Notes: generated by a model not told the origin, from the sequence alone. Positions 25,131-34,195 are shown, counted from the first letter of the stretch. The stretch: DNA of 64,000 nt from Streptomyces caniscabiei (GCF_014930365.1 NZ_JABXWI010000011.1:338289-402288); one strand, 5' to 3'. Made by a program: numbers and translations.

Positions 25131-25985
25131 TCAGACCGGGGGCCAGGGGATCGCCGGCCACTCGCCGCTCGGCTCCGGGTGGCGTCCGCTCTTCAGCAGC
25201 GCGGCGACCCGCTCCCGTGTCGCGTCCAGCTCGGCCGGTGTGATCAACGCGACGAGCTTCTCGGCCAGCGCCCCGCCCTCGCCGAGCGCGTCCCGCAGCC
25301 GCTCCAGCACGCCCACGGCCTCGTCCGTGAGCGGCTCCCCCGCCCAGCCCCAGAGCAGTGTCCGCAGCTTGTTCTCGACGTTGAAGGTCACTCCGTGGTC
25401 GATGCCGTAGAGCCGCCCCTCGGCGGCGGGCAGAAGGTGCCCGCCCTTGCGGTCGGCGTTGTTGACGACCGCGTCGAGGACCGCGAGCCGCCGCAGCCGC
25501 TGGTCGTCGGCGTGCACGAGGAGCGCGGTCTCGCCCTCCCCGACCTCCGCGAAGCCGACGGCCTTCCAGCCCTCCCCGGCCTCCTCGCCCTCGACGAGGG
25601 CCAGCAGCTCGGATCCGGGCGCGCCCTCGATCCACAGCTGGCACATGCCCTGCCCGTACGGCCCGTCGCGCAGGACGGTGGGCGGGACCAGCCCCCAGCC
25701 GGTCGCCTCGGACACCTCGTACGCGGCGACCTCCCGCTGTGCGAGCGTCCCGTCGGGGAAGTCCCACAGGGGCCGCTCCCCGGCGACGGGCTTGTAGACG
25801 CAGGCGGCTTCCCGGCCGTCGAGCGAGACCGTGCAGTACAGCACCGCGTTGGACGCCTCCCGCACCTGTCCGCGCACGGTCAGCTCGCCCTCGGCCAGCA
25901 GCCGGACCGACGGCTCGGCCGGGGTGGGCGACAGCTCGGCGGAGGAGGTCACTCCCCGCGCCGGTATCCGTTCTGGCGCGGACAT
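25131..25985 (-). CDS. PI3/4-kinase-like conserved actinobacterial protein (SCO1664-type family)
   Basis: A cytosolic protein of 284 residues. It resembles an atypical kinase fold: CVYKPVAGERPLWDFP near residue 60 could hold the nucleotide-binding Lys, and AVLDAVVNNADRKGGHLL plus YGIDHGVTFN near residues 175-205 mimic the catalytic and metal-binding loops of PI3/4-kinases. The substrate is unknown. I recall this family by a SCO1664-type name and always near mshC. The ATG at 25985 has GGAAGGA at 5 nt and overlaps the DUF3090 gene by 37 bp; a GTG at 25952, overlapping the DUF3090 stop by GTGA, is an alternative. Possible role in a small phosphorylation module with the adjacent phosphatase. Confidence 0.8.
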   Translation of the reverse strand: MSAPERIPARGVTSSAELSPTPAEPSVRLLAEGELTVRGQVREASNAVLYCTVSLDGREAACVYKPVAGERPLWDFPDGTLAQREVAAYEVSEATGWGLVPPTVLRDGPYGQGMCQLWIEGAPGSELLALVEGEEAGEGWKAVGFAEVGEGETALLVHADDQRLRRLAVLDAVVNNADRKGGHLLPAAEGRLYGIDHGVTFNVENKLRTLLWGWAGEPLTDEAVGVLERLRDALGEGGALAEKLVALITPAELDATRERVAALLKSGRHPEPSGEWPAIPWPPV

Positions 25986-26539
25986 ACGTGTCCTTCCGGG
26001 TCGAGCGGCAGACTGCACAGCGGGCACGGCGGCCGCCCCGCGTTGACGACGTCGAGGGCGCGCTTGGCGAAGGCCCGGGCCTGGGAGCCGGTGAGGCGGA
26101 CGCGGAGCATCGGCGGGCCGTTCTCCTCGTCCTGGAGCATCCGCTCCTCCGCCTCGGCCAGGTCCTCCTCGGAGTCGGCGTCCAGCTCGACCAGGGCCTG
26201 GGCCTCGACGATCATCCGCTCCTCGTCGCCGTCCCAGGCCAAGGCCATGGTGCCGACCCGGAACTCCTCCTCGACGGGGGTCTCCAGCGGTGCCGTGTCG
26301 GACACCTCGGTGGGGGCGACGGCCGGCACCGCGGCGTTGCCGCCGCTGCGCCGCACGACCTCGTCCAGCAGTTCGTCCATGCGCTCGGCGAGCGCGGCGA
26401 CCTGGGTCTTCTCCAGGGCGACGCTGGTGACGCGCTGCCCCGAGGAGGCCTGCAGGAAGAAGGTACGGCGCCCGGGCAGCCCGACCGTACCGGCCACGAA
26501 GCGGTCCGGGGGGTCGTAGAGGAACACCTGACGGGACAC
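25949..26539 (-). CDS. DUF3090 domain protein
   Basis: Conserved actinobacterial protein of unknown function, 196 residues, cytosolic. It has a beta-rich N-terminal half (VFLYDPPDRFVAGTVG, RTFFLQASSGQRVTSVAL), an acidic middle, and a C-terminal zinc-finger-like end with the cysteine pairs PPCPLCSLPLDPEGHVC. The GTG at 26539 is chosen as the conserved start (MSRQVFLYDP) with GGAG upstream. It sits between the phosphatase-like gene and the PI3K-like gene, overlapping the latter. Co-conservation of these three with mshC points to a shared process. Confidence 0.85.
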   Translation of the reverse strand: MSRQVFLYDPPDRFVAGTVGLPGRRTFFLQASSGQRVTSVALEKTQVAALAERMDELLDEVVRRSGGNAAVPAVAPTEVSDTAPLETPVEEEFRVGTMALAWDGDEERMIVEAQALVELDADSEEDLAEAEERMLQDEENGPPMLRVRLTGSQARAFAKRALDVVNAGRPPCPLCSLPLDPEGHVCPRQNGYRRGE

Positions 26540-26636
26540 GTCCTGTCTCCATTGGAATCGACGTCGGGACCGGCCGCGTCGGCTGCTGAGAAGGTTCAGC
26601 GCCGCCGCGACCGCTTCACCCTACTGCGGTTGACGA

Positions 26637-27323
26637 TCACGGTGCCCCCGCACCGCCCCCCACGGTCGCGTCACCGCTCGGGGGCTCCTCGCGCGGCGCC
26701 AGGGACGAGAAGTCCCCGGTGTCGCCGAGACGGACGAGAAACGGCCTGAGTCGGGTGTAACGGATCGCGGTGATGGAACACGGTTCGACAGAGATCCGCT
26801 GGAAGAGGTCCAGATGAAGTCCGAGTGCGTCCGCGACGAGCGACTTGATGATGTCGCCGTGCGAGCACATCACGAACACGGCGTCCGCGCCGTGGTCGCG
26901 CTCCACGCGCGCGTTCCACTCCCGGACCGCCTCCGCGGCCCGGTGCTGCATGGCCCGCATCGACTCGCCGCCCGGGAACGCGGCGGCCGTCGGATGCGTC
27001 TGGACGACCTGCATCAGCGGTTCGTCGTTCAGCTCGGCGAGCTTGCGGCCGGACCAGTCGCCGTAGTGGCACTCGCCGATCCGCTCGTCGGTGTGGGGGA
27101 CGAGGCCGGGCCGGCTGTCGAGCAGCGGCCGGATCGTCTCCTGGCAGCGCTGGAGCGGGCTGGTGACGACCTCGGCGATCGGCAGCCCGGCGAGGCGGCC
27201 GGGCAGCGCCGCGGCCTGCGCGGCGCCTCGCTCGTCGAGCGCGACCCCGGGCGTCCACCCGGCGAGCACGCCCTCGGTGTTGGCGGTGGAACGTCCGTGC
27301 CGGACGAGGATCAACGTGGGCAT
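26637..27323 (-). CDS. Histidine phosphatase / phosphoglycerate-mutase-like protein
   Basis: Member of the histidine phosphatase superfamily, 228 residues. The catalytic His lies in LILVRHGRSTANTEG near residue 9, with Arg partners and the second His in VFVMCSHGDIIKSL near residue 155. A GECHYGDWSG motif is typical of the CobC/PhoE branch. The start at the ATG at 27323 gives the normal position of RHG; the open frame runs to 27374 with no better site. A low-complexity Gly/Pro tail ends the protein. First gene of the run to DUF3090, PI3K-like and mshC; divergent from corA. The substrate is unknown and it need not act on phosphoglycerate. Confidence 0.85.
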   Translation of the reverse strand: MPTLILVRHGRSTANTEGVLAGWTPGVALDERGAAQAAALPGRLAGLPIAEVVTSPLQRCQETIRPLLDSRPGLVPHTDERIGECHYGDWSGRKLAELNDEPLMQVVQTHPTAAAFPGGESMRAMQHRAAEAVREWNARVERDHGADAVFVMCSHGDIIKSLVADALGLHLDLFQRISVEPCSITAIRYTRLRPFLVRLGDTGDFSSLAPREEPPSGDATVGGGAGAP

Positions 27324-27397
27324 GCGCCCCAGCCTAGACGCCTGCCCGACGACCTCCCCCGGCCCTGTGGACAAGGCCCCGCGAAAGGAAACTCCCC

Positions 27398-28393
27398 GTG
27401 ATCGTCGACTGCGCCGTCTACCGCGACGGGCACCGCATCGAGGGCCCCGACGACCTCTCCGACGCCCTGGCCGCCGCCCGTGCCTCCGGCGGCTTCGTGT
27501 GGATCGGCCTGCACGAGCCGTCGGAGAAGGAGTTCGCCCTGGTCACCGAGGAGTTCGCGCTGCATCCGCTGGCCGTGGAGGACGCCCTGAAGGCCCACCA
27601 GCGGCCGAAGCTGGAGGTGTACGACGACTCGCTGTTCATGGTCCTCAAGCCGGTCGTGTACGAGCCGTCCAGTGACACCGTGACCTCCGGCGAGGTGATG
27701 GTCTTCCTCGGCCACGCCTTCGTCGTGACCGTCCGCCACGGCAAGGGCTCACCGCTGGGCGTCGTACGCCGTCGTCTGGAGCGGGAGCCCGAACTGCTCG
27801 GCAAGGGGCCCACGTCGGTGCTGTACGCGATCACGGACGCCACCGTCGACCACTATCTGGAGGTGGCGACCGAGCTCCAGACCGACCTGGAGGAGTTGGA
27901 GACGGAGGTCTTCTCCCCCGACCTCGGCGGCTCACGGAACACGGCGTCCAGGATCTACACCTTCAAACGCCAGGTCCTGGAGTTCCGCCGGGCCACCGGC
28001 CCGCTCGCCGCACCGCTCGCCCGGCTCTCGGGCACCGGCACCTCCACCCTCGCGGTGCCCTTCGTCGAGGAGAAGGCCCAGCCGTTCTTCCGTGACGTCA
28101 ACGACCACCTCACCCGCGTCAACGAGTCCGTCGAGGGGCTGGACCGGCTGGTCTCCGACATCCTCTCCGCGCATCTGGCGCAGATGAGCGTCCGCCAGAA
28201 CGACGACATGCGGAAGATCTCCGCCTGGGCGGCGATGGCCGCGATCCCGACCATGGCCGCCGGCGTCTACGGCATGAACTTCGAGCACATGCCCGAACTG
28301 CGCTGGGTGTGGTCCTACCCGGCGCTGATGGCCCTGATGGTCATGACGGAGGTGCTGGTGTACCGGCTCTTCAAGCGCCGCGGCTGGCTGTAG
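27398..28393 (+). CDS. corA: CorA-family magnesium/cobalt transporter
   Basis: Inner-membrane Mg2+ (Co2+/Ni2+) channel, 331 residues, homopentameric in the family. It has a large N-terminal cytosolic domain with long helices and two C-terminal membrane segments, and the conserved YGMNFEHMPEL selectivity loop (GMN) near residue 290. The GTG at 27398 has AAAGGA upstream. Divergent from the histidine phosphatase gene. Its own terminator is not obvious; a tandem repeat begins 28 bp after its stop. Confidence 0.92.
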   Translation: MIVDCAVYRDGHRIEGPDDLSDALAAARASGGFVWIGLHEPSEKEFALVTEEFALHPLAVEDALKAHQRPKLEVYDDSLFMVLKPVVYEPSSDTVTSGEVMVFLGHAFVVTVRHGKGSPLGVVRRRLEREPELLGKGPTSVLYAITDATVDHYLEVATELQTDLEELETEVFSPDLGGSRNTASRIYTFKRQVLEFRRATGPLAAPLARLSGTGTSTLAVPFVEEKAQPFFRDVNDHLTRVNESVEGLDRLVSDILSAHLAQMSVRQNDDMRKISAWAAMAAIPTMAAGVYGMNFEHMPELRWVWSYPALMALMVMTEVLVYRLFKRRGWL

Positions 28394-28420
28394 CGAGCGA
28401 ACGCCCCGTGCCGCCGTCGC

Positions 28421-28484
28421 CCGTGCCGTACGCGCGCGAGGGCGGACCGTCCGCCCGTGCCGTACGCGCGCGTGGGCGGACCGT
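28421..28484. repeat. Tandem 34-bp direct repeat downstream of corA
   Basis: The 30-bp stretch 28421-28450 is repeated at 28455-28484 with one mismatch (period 34). Each unit contains CCGTACGCGCGCG and GGGCGGACCGT. It occupies the 128-bp gap between the convergent corA and ferritin-like genes. Confidence 0.75.
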
Positions 28485-28521
28485 GCGGCTCCACGCGCGC
28501 GTGACGGGTGTGCCGAGGTGC

Positions 28522-29310
28522 TCAGGCGAACTCGGGGGCGGCAGTAGCCGGTCCGCCCAGTGCGTCACGGCGTTCCGGCATCGCCAGGGTCACCATGCGG
28601 CGCCAGCCGACGGCCCGCTCGTACGCGTACACGGCGTGGATACCGGCGGCGAGGACGGCCGCCTTCGCCCTGGGCCAGCCGAGGACGCGCCCCATCCGGT
28701 CCATCACGGCCAGGCTGACGTCCCGGTAGACGGCGATCTCCGCGAGGGCGCACTCGCGCAGGGTCCGCTGGATCAGACGGCCGTGTCCGGCGGCCGCGTA
28801 GCGCAGCAGTTCCTCGTGGGTGTAGGCGAGGTGGTTGTCCTCGTCGTCGGAGATCATCCGGACGGCCTTGCCCATCTCGGGGTGGTCCGCGAAGTGCTTG
28901 CGGAGCATCACCATCTGGTCGGAGGCGCGCTGTTCGGTGACCCGGCTGTGGGACAGGTAGACGATGACGTCCCGCAGCGTGAGGGCCTGGTCGGCCTTGA
29001 GCTTCTCGTGCGCGAGACCGATGCCACGGCGTTCGAGGAGCATGGTGTAGTCGGTCTCGGGCGGGACCTCCACCGGCTGGAGGCCGCGCTTCTTCATCAG
29101 GGCGTTGAAGATCCGCCCGTGCTTGTCCTCGTCGGCACCGTGACGGGTGATCTTCGGTGCGAGCGCGCGCTCGCTCTGCGGGACGAGCGCGGCGATGCGC
29201 GCGTTCTCCCAGCCGCCCTGTGTCTCGCCGCTGGCGGCGATGGAACAGAACAGCCGGAACGACTCGTCGTTGTCGACGATCTCCTGGAAGAGACTCTTGG
29301 CCGAAAGCAT
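28522..29310 (-). CDS. Ferritin-like domain protein
   Basis: A 262-residue helical cytosolic protein. The ExxH-type metal motifs typical of ferritin-like diiron proteins are visible: ITRHGADEDKHGRIFN near residue 52 and MISDDEDNHLAYTHEELL near residue 150, which could bind two iron ions. Similar proteins are annotated only as ferritin-like; the reaction or storage role is not known. The ATG at 29310 has AGAGGTG upstream; the open frame to 29403 has no support. Two tandem 12-bp repeats lie just before the gene. Confidence 0.78.
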   Translation of the reverse strand: MLSAKSLFQEIVDNDESFRLFCSIAASGETQGGWENARIAALVPQSERALAPKITRHGADEDKHGRIFNALMKKRGLQPVEVPPETDYTMLLERRGIGLAHEKLKADQALTLRDVIVYLSHSRVTEQRASDQMVMLRKHFADHPEMGKAVRMISDDEDNHLAYTHEELLRYAAAGHGRLIQRTLRECALAEIAVYRDVSLAVMDRMGRVLGWPRAKAAVLAAGIHAVYAYERAVGWRRMVTLAMPERRDALGGPATAAPEFA

Positions 29311-29325
29311 CTGAGGCACCTCTCT

Positions 29326-29349
29326 GCAGGGGTCCTGGCAGGGGTCCTG
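29326..29349. repeat. Tandem 12-bp repeat in the leader of the ferritin-like gene
   Basis: GCAGGGGTCCTG occurs twice back to back (29326-29337 and 29338-29349), 16 bp upstream of the ATG. It may affect the mRNA leader; no regulator is known to me. The rest of the 280-bp gap to 29590 shows nothing I can name. Confidence 0.6.
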
Positions 29350-29590
29350 CAGAAAACGAGTCAAATGGGGTACCAGGAGCCGGGCAACAGCTGTGTCGGA
29401 CAAATCCGCCGAACGAAGGATGCCGGGGCGGCGCGAACGCGTAACCGAGCGGGTACCGCCGCGTTGTCCTCCGTGACGGCCGTGGCGGGGAAGACCCCCG
29501 AGCCCCCACCACGGCCGCGGAACTTTCCCGGCCCCCGGTCCGGCCGATTCCGGCCGGTTCCGCCGCGCGCCGGCCGCTGCTCCGTTCGGG

Positions 29591-30646
29591 TTACGCGAGC
29601 CCGGCCAGCTCCATGGCCTCGGTGCCGGCCCGGAGCGAGGCGATCCGCTCGTCCAGGGTGAAGCCCGCCGGGGCGAGGGTGAGGGTGGTGACGCCGGCCT
29701 CGGCGTAGGCCTTCATCCGGTCGGCGATGCGCTCCACGGAACCGAGCAGCGTCGTCTGGTCGATCAGCTCGTGCGGAATCGCCGCCGCGGCGCCCGCCTT
29801 GTCGCCGGCCAGGTACTTGTCCTGGATCTCGGCGGCCTCCTTCTCGTACCCCATGCGCTGGGCGAGCTGGTTGTAGAAGTTCTGCTTGCGGCTGCCCATG
29901 CCGCCGACGTACAGCGCGGTGTACGGGCGGAAGGTGTCGGCGAGCGTGGTCACGTCCTTGTCGTCGCCGACGGCGAGGGGCAGGGTCGGGCAGACGTCGA
30001 ACCCGTCGAGGGTCTTGCCGGCCTTCTCCCGTCCCGCCCGCAGGTACTTGATCGCCGTGTCCTCCAGGTGCGCGGCGGAGGGGAAGATCAGCAGGGCGCC
30101 GTCGGCGATCTCGCCGGTCTGCTCCAGGTTCTTCGGGCCGATCGCGGCGATGTACAGCGGGATGTGCTCACGAGTGGGGTGCACGGTCAGCTTCAGCGGC
30201 TTGCCGGGGCCGCCGGGCAGCGGCAGCGTCCAGTGCTCGCCCTCGTGGGACAGGCGCTCCCGGGTCATCGCCTTGCGGACGATCTCCACGTACTCGCGGG
30301 TGCGGGCGAGGGGCTTGTCGAACTTGACCCCGTACCAGCCCTCGGAGACCTGCGGCCCTGAGACGCCGAGGCCGAGCCGGAAGCGGCCGCCGGAGAGCGA
30401 GTCCAGCGTCGCGGCGGTCATCGCGGTCATCGCGGGCTGGCGCGCCGGGATCTGGAAGATGGCCGAGCCCACGTCGATGCGGTCGGTCTTGGCGGCGACC
30501 CAGCTGAGGACGGTGGCGGCGTCGGAGCCGTACGCCTCCGCGGCCCAGCACACCGCGTACCCCAGCCGGTCGGCCTCCTGGGCCACGGCCAGGTTGTCCC
30601 CGTCCATTCCGGCACCCCAGTAGCCGAGGTTGATCCCGAGCTTCAT
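29591..30646 (-). CDS. LLM-class F420-dependent oxidoreductase
   Basis: Luciferase-like monooxygenase family protein of 351 residues with a TIM-barrel fold. The N terminus MKLGINLGYWGAGMDG, the segment VGSAIFQIPARQPAMTAMTA near residue 59 and GRFRLGLGVSGPQV near residue 87 fit the F420-dependent subgroup; the last part binds the cofactor phosphate. The substrate is unknown. The ATG at 30646 has GGAAGG upstream. It is divergent from the aldo/keto reductase gene with a 247-bp gap that contains dispersed-repeat copy 3. Confidence 0.9.
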   Translation of the reverse strand: MKLGINLGYWGAGMDGDNLAVAQEADRLGYAVCWAAEAYGSDAATVLSWVAAKTDRIDVGSAIFQIPARQPAMTAMTAATLDSLSGGRFRLGLGVSGPQVSEGWYGVKFDKPLARTREYVEIVRKAMTRERLSHEGEHWTLPLPGGPGKPLKLTVHPTREHIPLYIAAIGPKNLEQTGEIADGALLIFPSAAHLEDTAIKYLRAGREKAGKTLDGFDVCPTLPLAVGDDKDVTTLADTFRPYTALYVGGMGSRKQNFYNQLAQRMGYEKEAAEIQDKYLAGDKAGAAAAIPHELIDQTTLLGSVERIADRMKAYAEAGVTTLTLAPAGFTLDERIASLRAGTEAMELAGLA

Positions 30647-30777
30647 AGAGACCGCCTTCCCTTACCCATCGGTAACGTCCGTGTTTCCGCCGACCCTACC
30701 CTTGCGCTCCGCTGAGGGGGCGGGGGAGCTCGGGAGGCTGAGGTTGTCTGGCGAGCGCGGGTCGGTCGTGGTTGCTC

Positions 30778-30816
30778 GCGCAGTTCCCCGCGCCCCTGAA
30801 AGGCCTGCGGCCTTTC
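30778..30816 (+). repeat. 20-bp dispersed repeat (copy 3) with hairpin
   Basis: The core is at 30778-30797. It is immediately followed by a perfect 8-bp hairpin (30798-30805 with 30809-30816). Unlike most copies it lies between divergent genes, so it cannot be a terminator for either neighbour. Confidence 0.8.
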
Positions 30817-30893
30817 GGCATCGGCCCGCAACTGCCAAATCGGTTATCCACAGGCCGCCACGTGACCAACCGTGGCCAGTAATGTCGGCGTTC

Positions 30894-31877
30894 ATGGAGC
30901 AGAGGCATCTCGGCCGTACCGGCCTGCGCGTGTCCCGGATCGGGCTCGGCACCCTGACGTGGGGCCGTGACACGGACGAGCACGACGCCGCGGACATGTT
31001 GAAGGTGTTCTGGGAGGCGGGCGGCAACCTCGTGGACACGGCCGACGTGTACGGGGACGGCGAAGCGGAGTATCTGCTCGGGCAGTTGATGGCCGGCCTG
31101 GTGCCCCGCCGCGACCTGGTCATCTCCACGAAGGCCGGCAGCGTCCCCGACCCCGACCGCCGCTTCGACGGCTCCCGGGGCCACTTGCTCGCCGCCCTGG
31201 ACGCCTCCCTCGCCCGCCTCGGCACCGACTACGTCGACCTCTGGCACATCCACGCCTACGACCCCGAGACGCCGCTCGACGAAACGCTCCAGGCCCTCGA
31301 CCTGGCCGTCAGCAGCGGTCGCGCCCGGTACGTCGGGGTCTCCAACTTCTGCGGCTGGCAGCTCGCGAAGGCGGCCACCTGGCAGCTCGCGGCCCCCGGT
31401 ATACGCACCCGCCTCGCCAGTACGCAGCTGGAGTACTCCCTGCTGCAACGCGGCGTCGAGCGCGAGGTGCTGCCCGCCGCGCTGGACCTGGGCATCGGTC
31501 TGCTCCCCTCGTCACCGTTGGGGCGCGGTGTGCTGACCGCCAAGTACCGCCACATCACGCCCCCCGACTCGCGGGGCGGCTCCGAGCACATGGCGCCGTT
31601 CGTCGCGCCCTACCTCGACGAGACGGCGACCAGCATCGTGGAGGCGGTGCAGACCGCCGCGGACGGTCTCGCCGTGACCCCGCTCCAGGTGGCCCTCGCC
31701 TGGGTGCGCGACCGGCCTGGCGTGGCCGCGCCCGTCGTGGGCGCGCGCAACGCGCTGCAGCTCACGGGGGCATTGTCAGTGGAGAGCCTTAGTCTTCCTG
31801 ACGAGATCTGCCGGGCGCTCGACGACGTGTCGGCGCCCGTGCACCGCTATCCCGATCACGACTGGAGCACGCTGTGA
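30894..31877 (+). CDS. Aldo/keto reductase
   Basis: NADPH-dependent oxidoreductase of 327 residues with a TIM barrel. The catalytic tetrad is visible: Asp and Tyr in VDTADVYGDGE near residue 47, Lys in ISTKAGS near residue 79, His in WHIHAYD near residue 113. It belongs to the general stress/YajO-like group; the substrate is unknown. The ATG at 30894 is taken as start; ATG 30882 is in frame and equally weak, with no clear Shine-Dalgarno for either. Its stop overlaps the next gene (GTGA), so the two are translationally coupled. Confidence 0.88.
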   Translation: MEQRHLGRTGLRVSRIGLGTLTWGRDTDEHDAADMLKVFWEAGGNLVDTADVYGDGEAEYLLGQLMAGLVPRRDLVISTKAGSVPDPDRRFDGSRGHLLAALDASLARLGTDYVDLWHIHAYDPETPLDETLQALDLAVSSGRARYVGVSNFCGWQLAKAATWQLAAPGIRTRLASTQLEYSLLQRGVEREVLPAALDLGIGLLPSSPLGRGVLTAKYRHITPPDSRGGSEHMAPFVAPYLDETATSIVEAVQTAADGLAVTPLQVALAWVRDRPGVAAPVVGARNALQLTGALSVESLSLPDEICRALDDVSAPVHRYPDHDWSTL

Positions 31878-34195
31878 GCACGGAGCCCTCGACCACGGGG
31901 ACGGACGAGCCGGGAGGACGGGGCGACGCGACGGCCTCCGAGGCGCCCGACGACGCGACCGCCGGGGGCACTCCGGAAGGCTCCGCCGACGACGCCGGCA
32001 CTGCCGAGACCGCCGAGACGCCCGAGACCGCTTCCGAGGCCGCGTCCGAAGCCGTGCCCGAGACCGCTTCCGGGGCCGCCTCCGAGACCGCGGCCGAAGT
32101 CTCCGAGGCCCAGGCCGAGTTGGCGGCTCAGCGGCTGGAGCGGGAGCGGATCGAGAAGCGCAAGGCGGAGAAGAAGACACCGGTCACCAGCGGGACCAAG
32201 CTCAGCGGGACGGCCGCCGATCTGCTGGCCGCCGTGCGGGCCGTGGAGGGCGGCCGGAAGCCCACGGCCACCGTCTTCGACGAGCCGGAGCCCGCGCCCC
32301 GTCGGCCCGCGCAGGAACCGGCGCGGCGACCGCGGCCCGTGGCGCCCCCGGCCGGCGCGGCGGCGCCCTCCGGCGAGACGGTCGAGGCGGTGCGCGCGGT
32401 ACTGACCGAGGGCGGTGCTCCCGAGGCGCTGGTGCCGCAGGTCGCGGAGGCGCTCGGCGAGGGCGCGGGCGCCCGGCTGCGGGAGGATCCCTGGCAGTTG
32501 CTGCGCGTCCCGGGTGTACGGCCGGAGCAGGCGGACGGCTTCGCGCGGGCCCTGCTCGGCACGGAGTGCCGCCCGGACGACGAGCGGCGGGGCCGGGCGG
32601 TCACCGTGTGGCTGCTGGAGCAGGCCGCCGTGGCCGGCCACACGGCGCTGGAAGCCCCGGCCCTGATCGCCGCGCTGGGTCAGCGCTCCGTCCCCGACCC
32701 CGACGAGGCCGTCCAGAGCACCGTGGCCGAGGGCGAGGCCCTGGTCTTCCAGGACGCGCTGGACGACGCCCCGTCCACGCCCCGGTCCGCCCCAGCCCCC
32801 ACGCCGGCTTCCGCGAACGCCGGCTCCGGCTCCGAGGGGGACGGCGAGGACGATGAGGCGGAGGAGGAGCGCCCGGTCCGTGTTCTCATCGGTCTGGAGC
32901 GTTACGCCCTCGCCGAGGAGAGCCTCGCCGACGGCCTGGCCCGCGTCATGAACTCCCTGCCCAAGGACGGTCCGACCGACTGGGCCCCGGCAGCGGCGTC
33001 TGCACCGCGCTCTACGGCCGAGCTGATCCGCGCCGTCGCCGGACACAGCCTCGTGCTGCACACCGGCGGCGAGGCGGCCCGCGCGGAACCGGCGGCACTC
33101 GTCACGGCCGCCCGGACGCTCGGGCTACGGGCCTACGCGGCGACGCACAGCGCGGACGGCAGGCGCCGTTTCGCCGCACAGCTGTCCTCCGCCGATGCCG
33201 AGCCCGCCGAGGGGGCCGGCACCGTCGAGGGGGCCGAATCCGTGGTGACGACCCTCGCCGGGCTGCTGTCCGGCGCGGAGGGACCCGGCCGTGACGCGGA
33301 GGGTGCGCTCGCCCTGGACCTGCTCGTGGTGCTGGACGCTCCCCAGGTGGACGTCGAGACCGCCGCGCTGCTCGCCGAGTCGCTGCCCGACGGGTCCCGG
33401 CTGGTGCTCAGCGGCGACCCGGGGGTCCTCTGGTCCGCCGGGCCCGGCCGGGTCTTCGCCGACCTGCTCGCCGCCCGCGCCTGCCCGCAGGTGGCCTCGC
33501 GGACGCCCGACCCGGGTCCCATCGGCGAACTGGTCTCCGGCATCGGGATCGGCGAGCTGAACCAGGTCGACGCGCCCGGCAAGGAGGTCGTGATCGTGCC
33601 GGTGCGGGACGCCGGTGAGGCGGTGCACCGGACGGCGCAGCTCGTCGTGGACTCGGTGCCGAGGGCGTTCGGGATCCCCGCGGAGCAGGTGCAGGTGATC
33701 ACCCCCGGTCATGGCGGCGCCGCCGGCACACGCGCGCTGAACGCCGCGCTCAAGGAGCGGCTGAACCCCGGTCCCGGCCGTTTCGGCGGCTTCGACCCGG
33801 GCGACCGTGTGGCCCACTCCCCCGCGCCGGGCCGCACGACGCCGGGCCGCGTGGTGAAGGCCGATGCCGAGGGGCTGCACCTGGAGTGCGCGGGCACGGC
33901 CGTCGTCGTACCGAAGGAGCGGGTCGAGCAGACCGTGCGGCACGGGTGGGCGCTGACCGCGCACCAGGCCGTGGGGCACCGGTGGCCGGCGGCGGTGGTG
34001 GTGCTGCCGGGTGACGCGGCGCAGGCCCTCACACGCCCCTGGGTCTACACGGCCTTCGGCCGCGCCGAGCGGCACCTGTCCGTGGTGCACGGGGTGGAGC
34101 AGGCCCTGCCCCGCGCGGTCGCCGAGGTCCCGCCGAAGCCCCGCACGACCCGGCTGCCGGCGCTGCTCAAGGCCCAGGTGCCGTCGGCCGATTGA
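31874..34195 (+). CDS. RecD2-like protein with HhH motif and degenerate ATPase motifs
   Basis: A 773-residue protein. Residues 1-100 are low-complexity (Ala/Glu/Thr). A basic, possibly coiled-coil stretch (AQRLERERIEKRKAEKK) follows. Near residue 200 is a helix-hairpin-helix stretch (LRVPGVRPEQADGFARALLG) as in RecD2. The second half matches the order of RecD2 helicases. Where Walker A is expected there is LVLHTGGEAARAEPAALV, without the GKT. The Walker B region LLVVLDAPQVD lacks the usual DE pair but is followed by LPDGSRLVLSGDPGVLWSAG, like the RecD2 motif III. The C terminus (LTAHQAVGHRWPAAVVVLPG, WVYTAFGRAERHLSVVHG) is the UvrD_C_2-like domain. It probably binds DNA or a partner without hydrolysing ATP. 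Coupled to the aldo/keto reductase. Confidence 0.75.
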   Translation: MSTEPSTTGTDEPGGRGDATASEAPDDATAGGTPEGSADDAGTAETAETPETASEAASEAVPETASGAASETAAEVSEAQAELAAQRLERERIEKRKAEKKTPVTSGTKLSGTAADLLAAVRAVEGGRKPTATVFDEPEPAPRRPAQEPARRPRPVAPPAGAAAPSGETVEAVRAVLTEGGAPEALVPQVAEALGEGAGARLREDPWQLLRVPGVRPEQADGFARALLGTECRPDDERRGRAVTVWLLEQAAVAGHTALEAPALIAALGQRSVPDPDEAVQSTVAEGEALVFQDALDDAPSTPRSAPAPTPASANAGSGSEGDGEDDEAEEERPVRVLIGLERYALAEESLADGLARVMNSLPKDGPTDWAPAAASAPRSTAELIRAVAGHSLVLHTGGEAARAEPAALVTAARTLGLRAYAATHSADGRRRFAAQLSSADAEPAEGAGTVEGAESVVTTLAGLLSGAEGPGRDAEGALALDLLVVLDAPQVDVETAALLAESLPDGSRLVLSGDPGVLWSAGPGRVFADLLAARACPQVASRTPDPGPIGELVSGIGIGELNQVDAPGKEVVIVPVRDAGEAVHRTAQLVVDSVPRAFGIPAEQVQVITPGHGGAAGTRALNAALKERLNPGPGRFGGFDPGDRVAHSPAPGRTTPGRVVKADAEGLHLECAGTAVVVPKERVEQTVRHGWALTAHQAVGHRWPAAVVVLPGDAAQALTRPWVYTAFGRAERHLSVVHGVEQALPRAVAEVPPKPRTTRLPALLKAQVPSAD

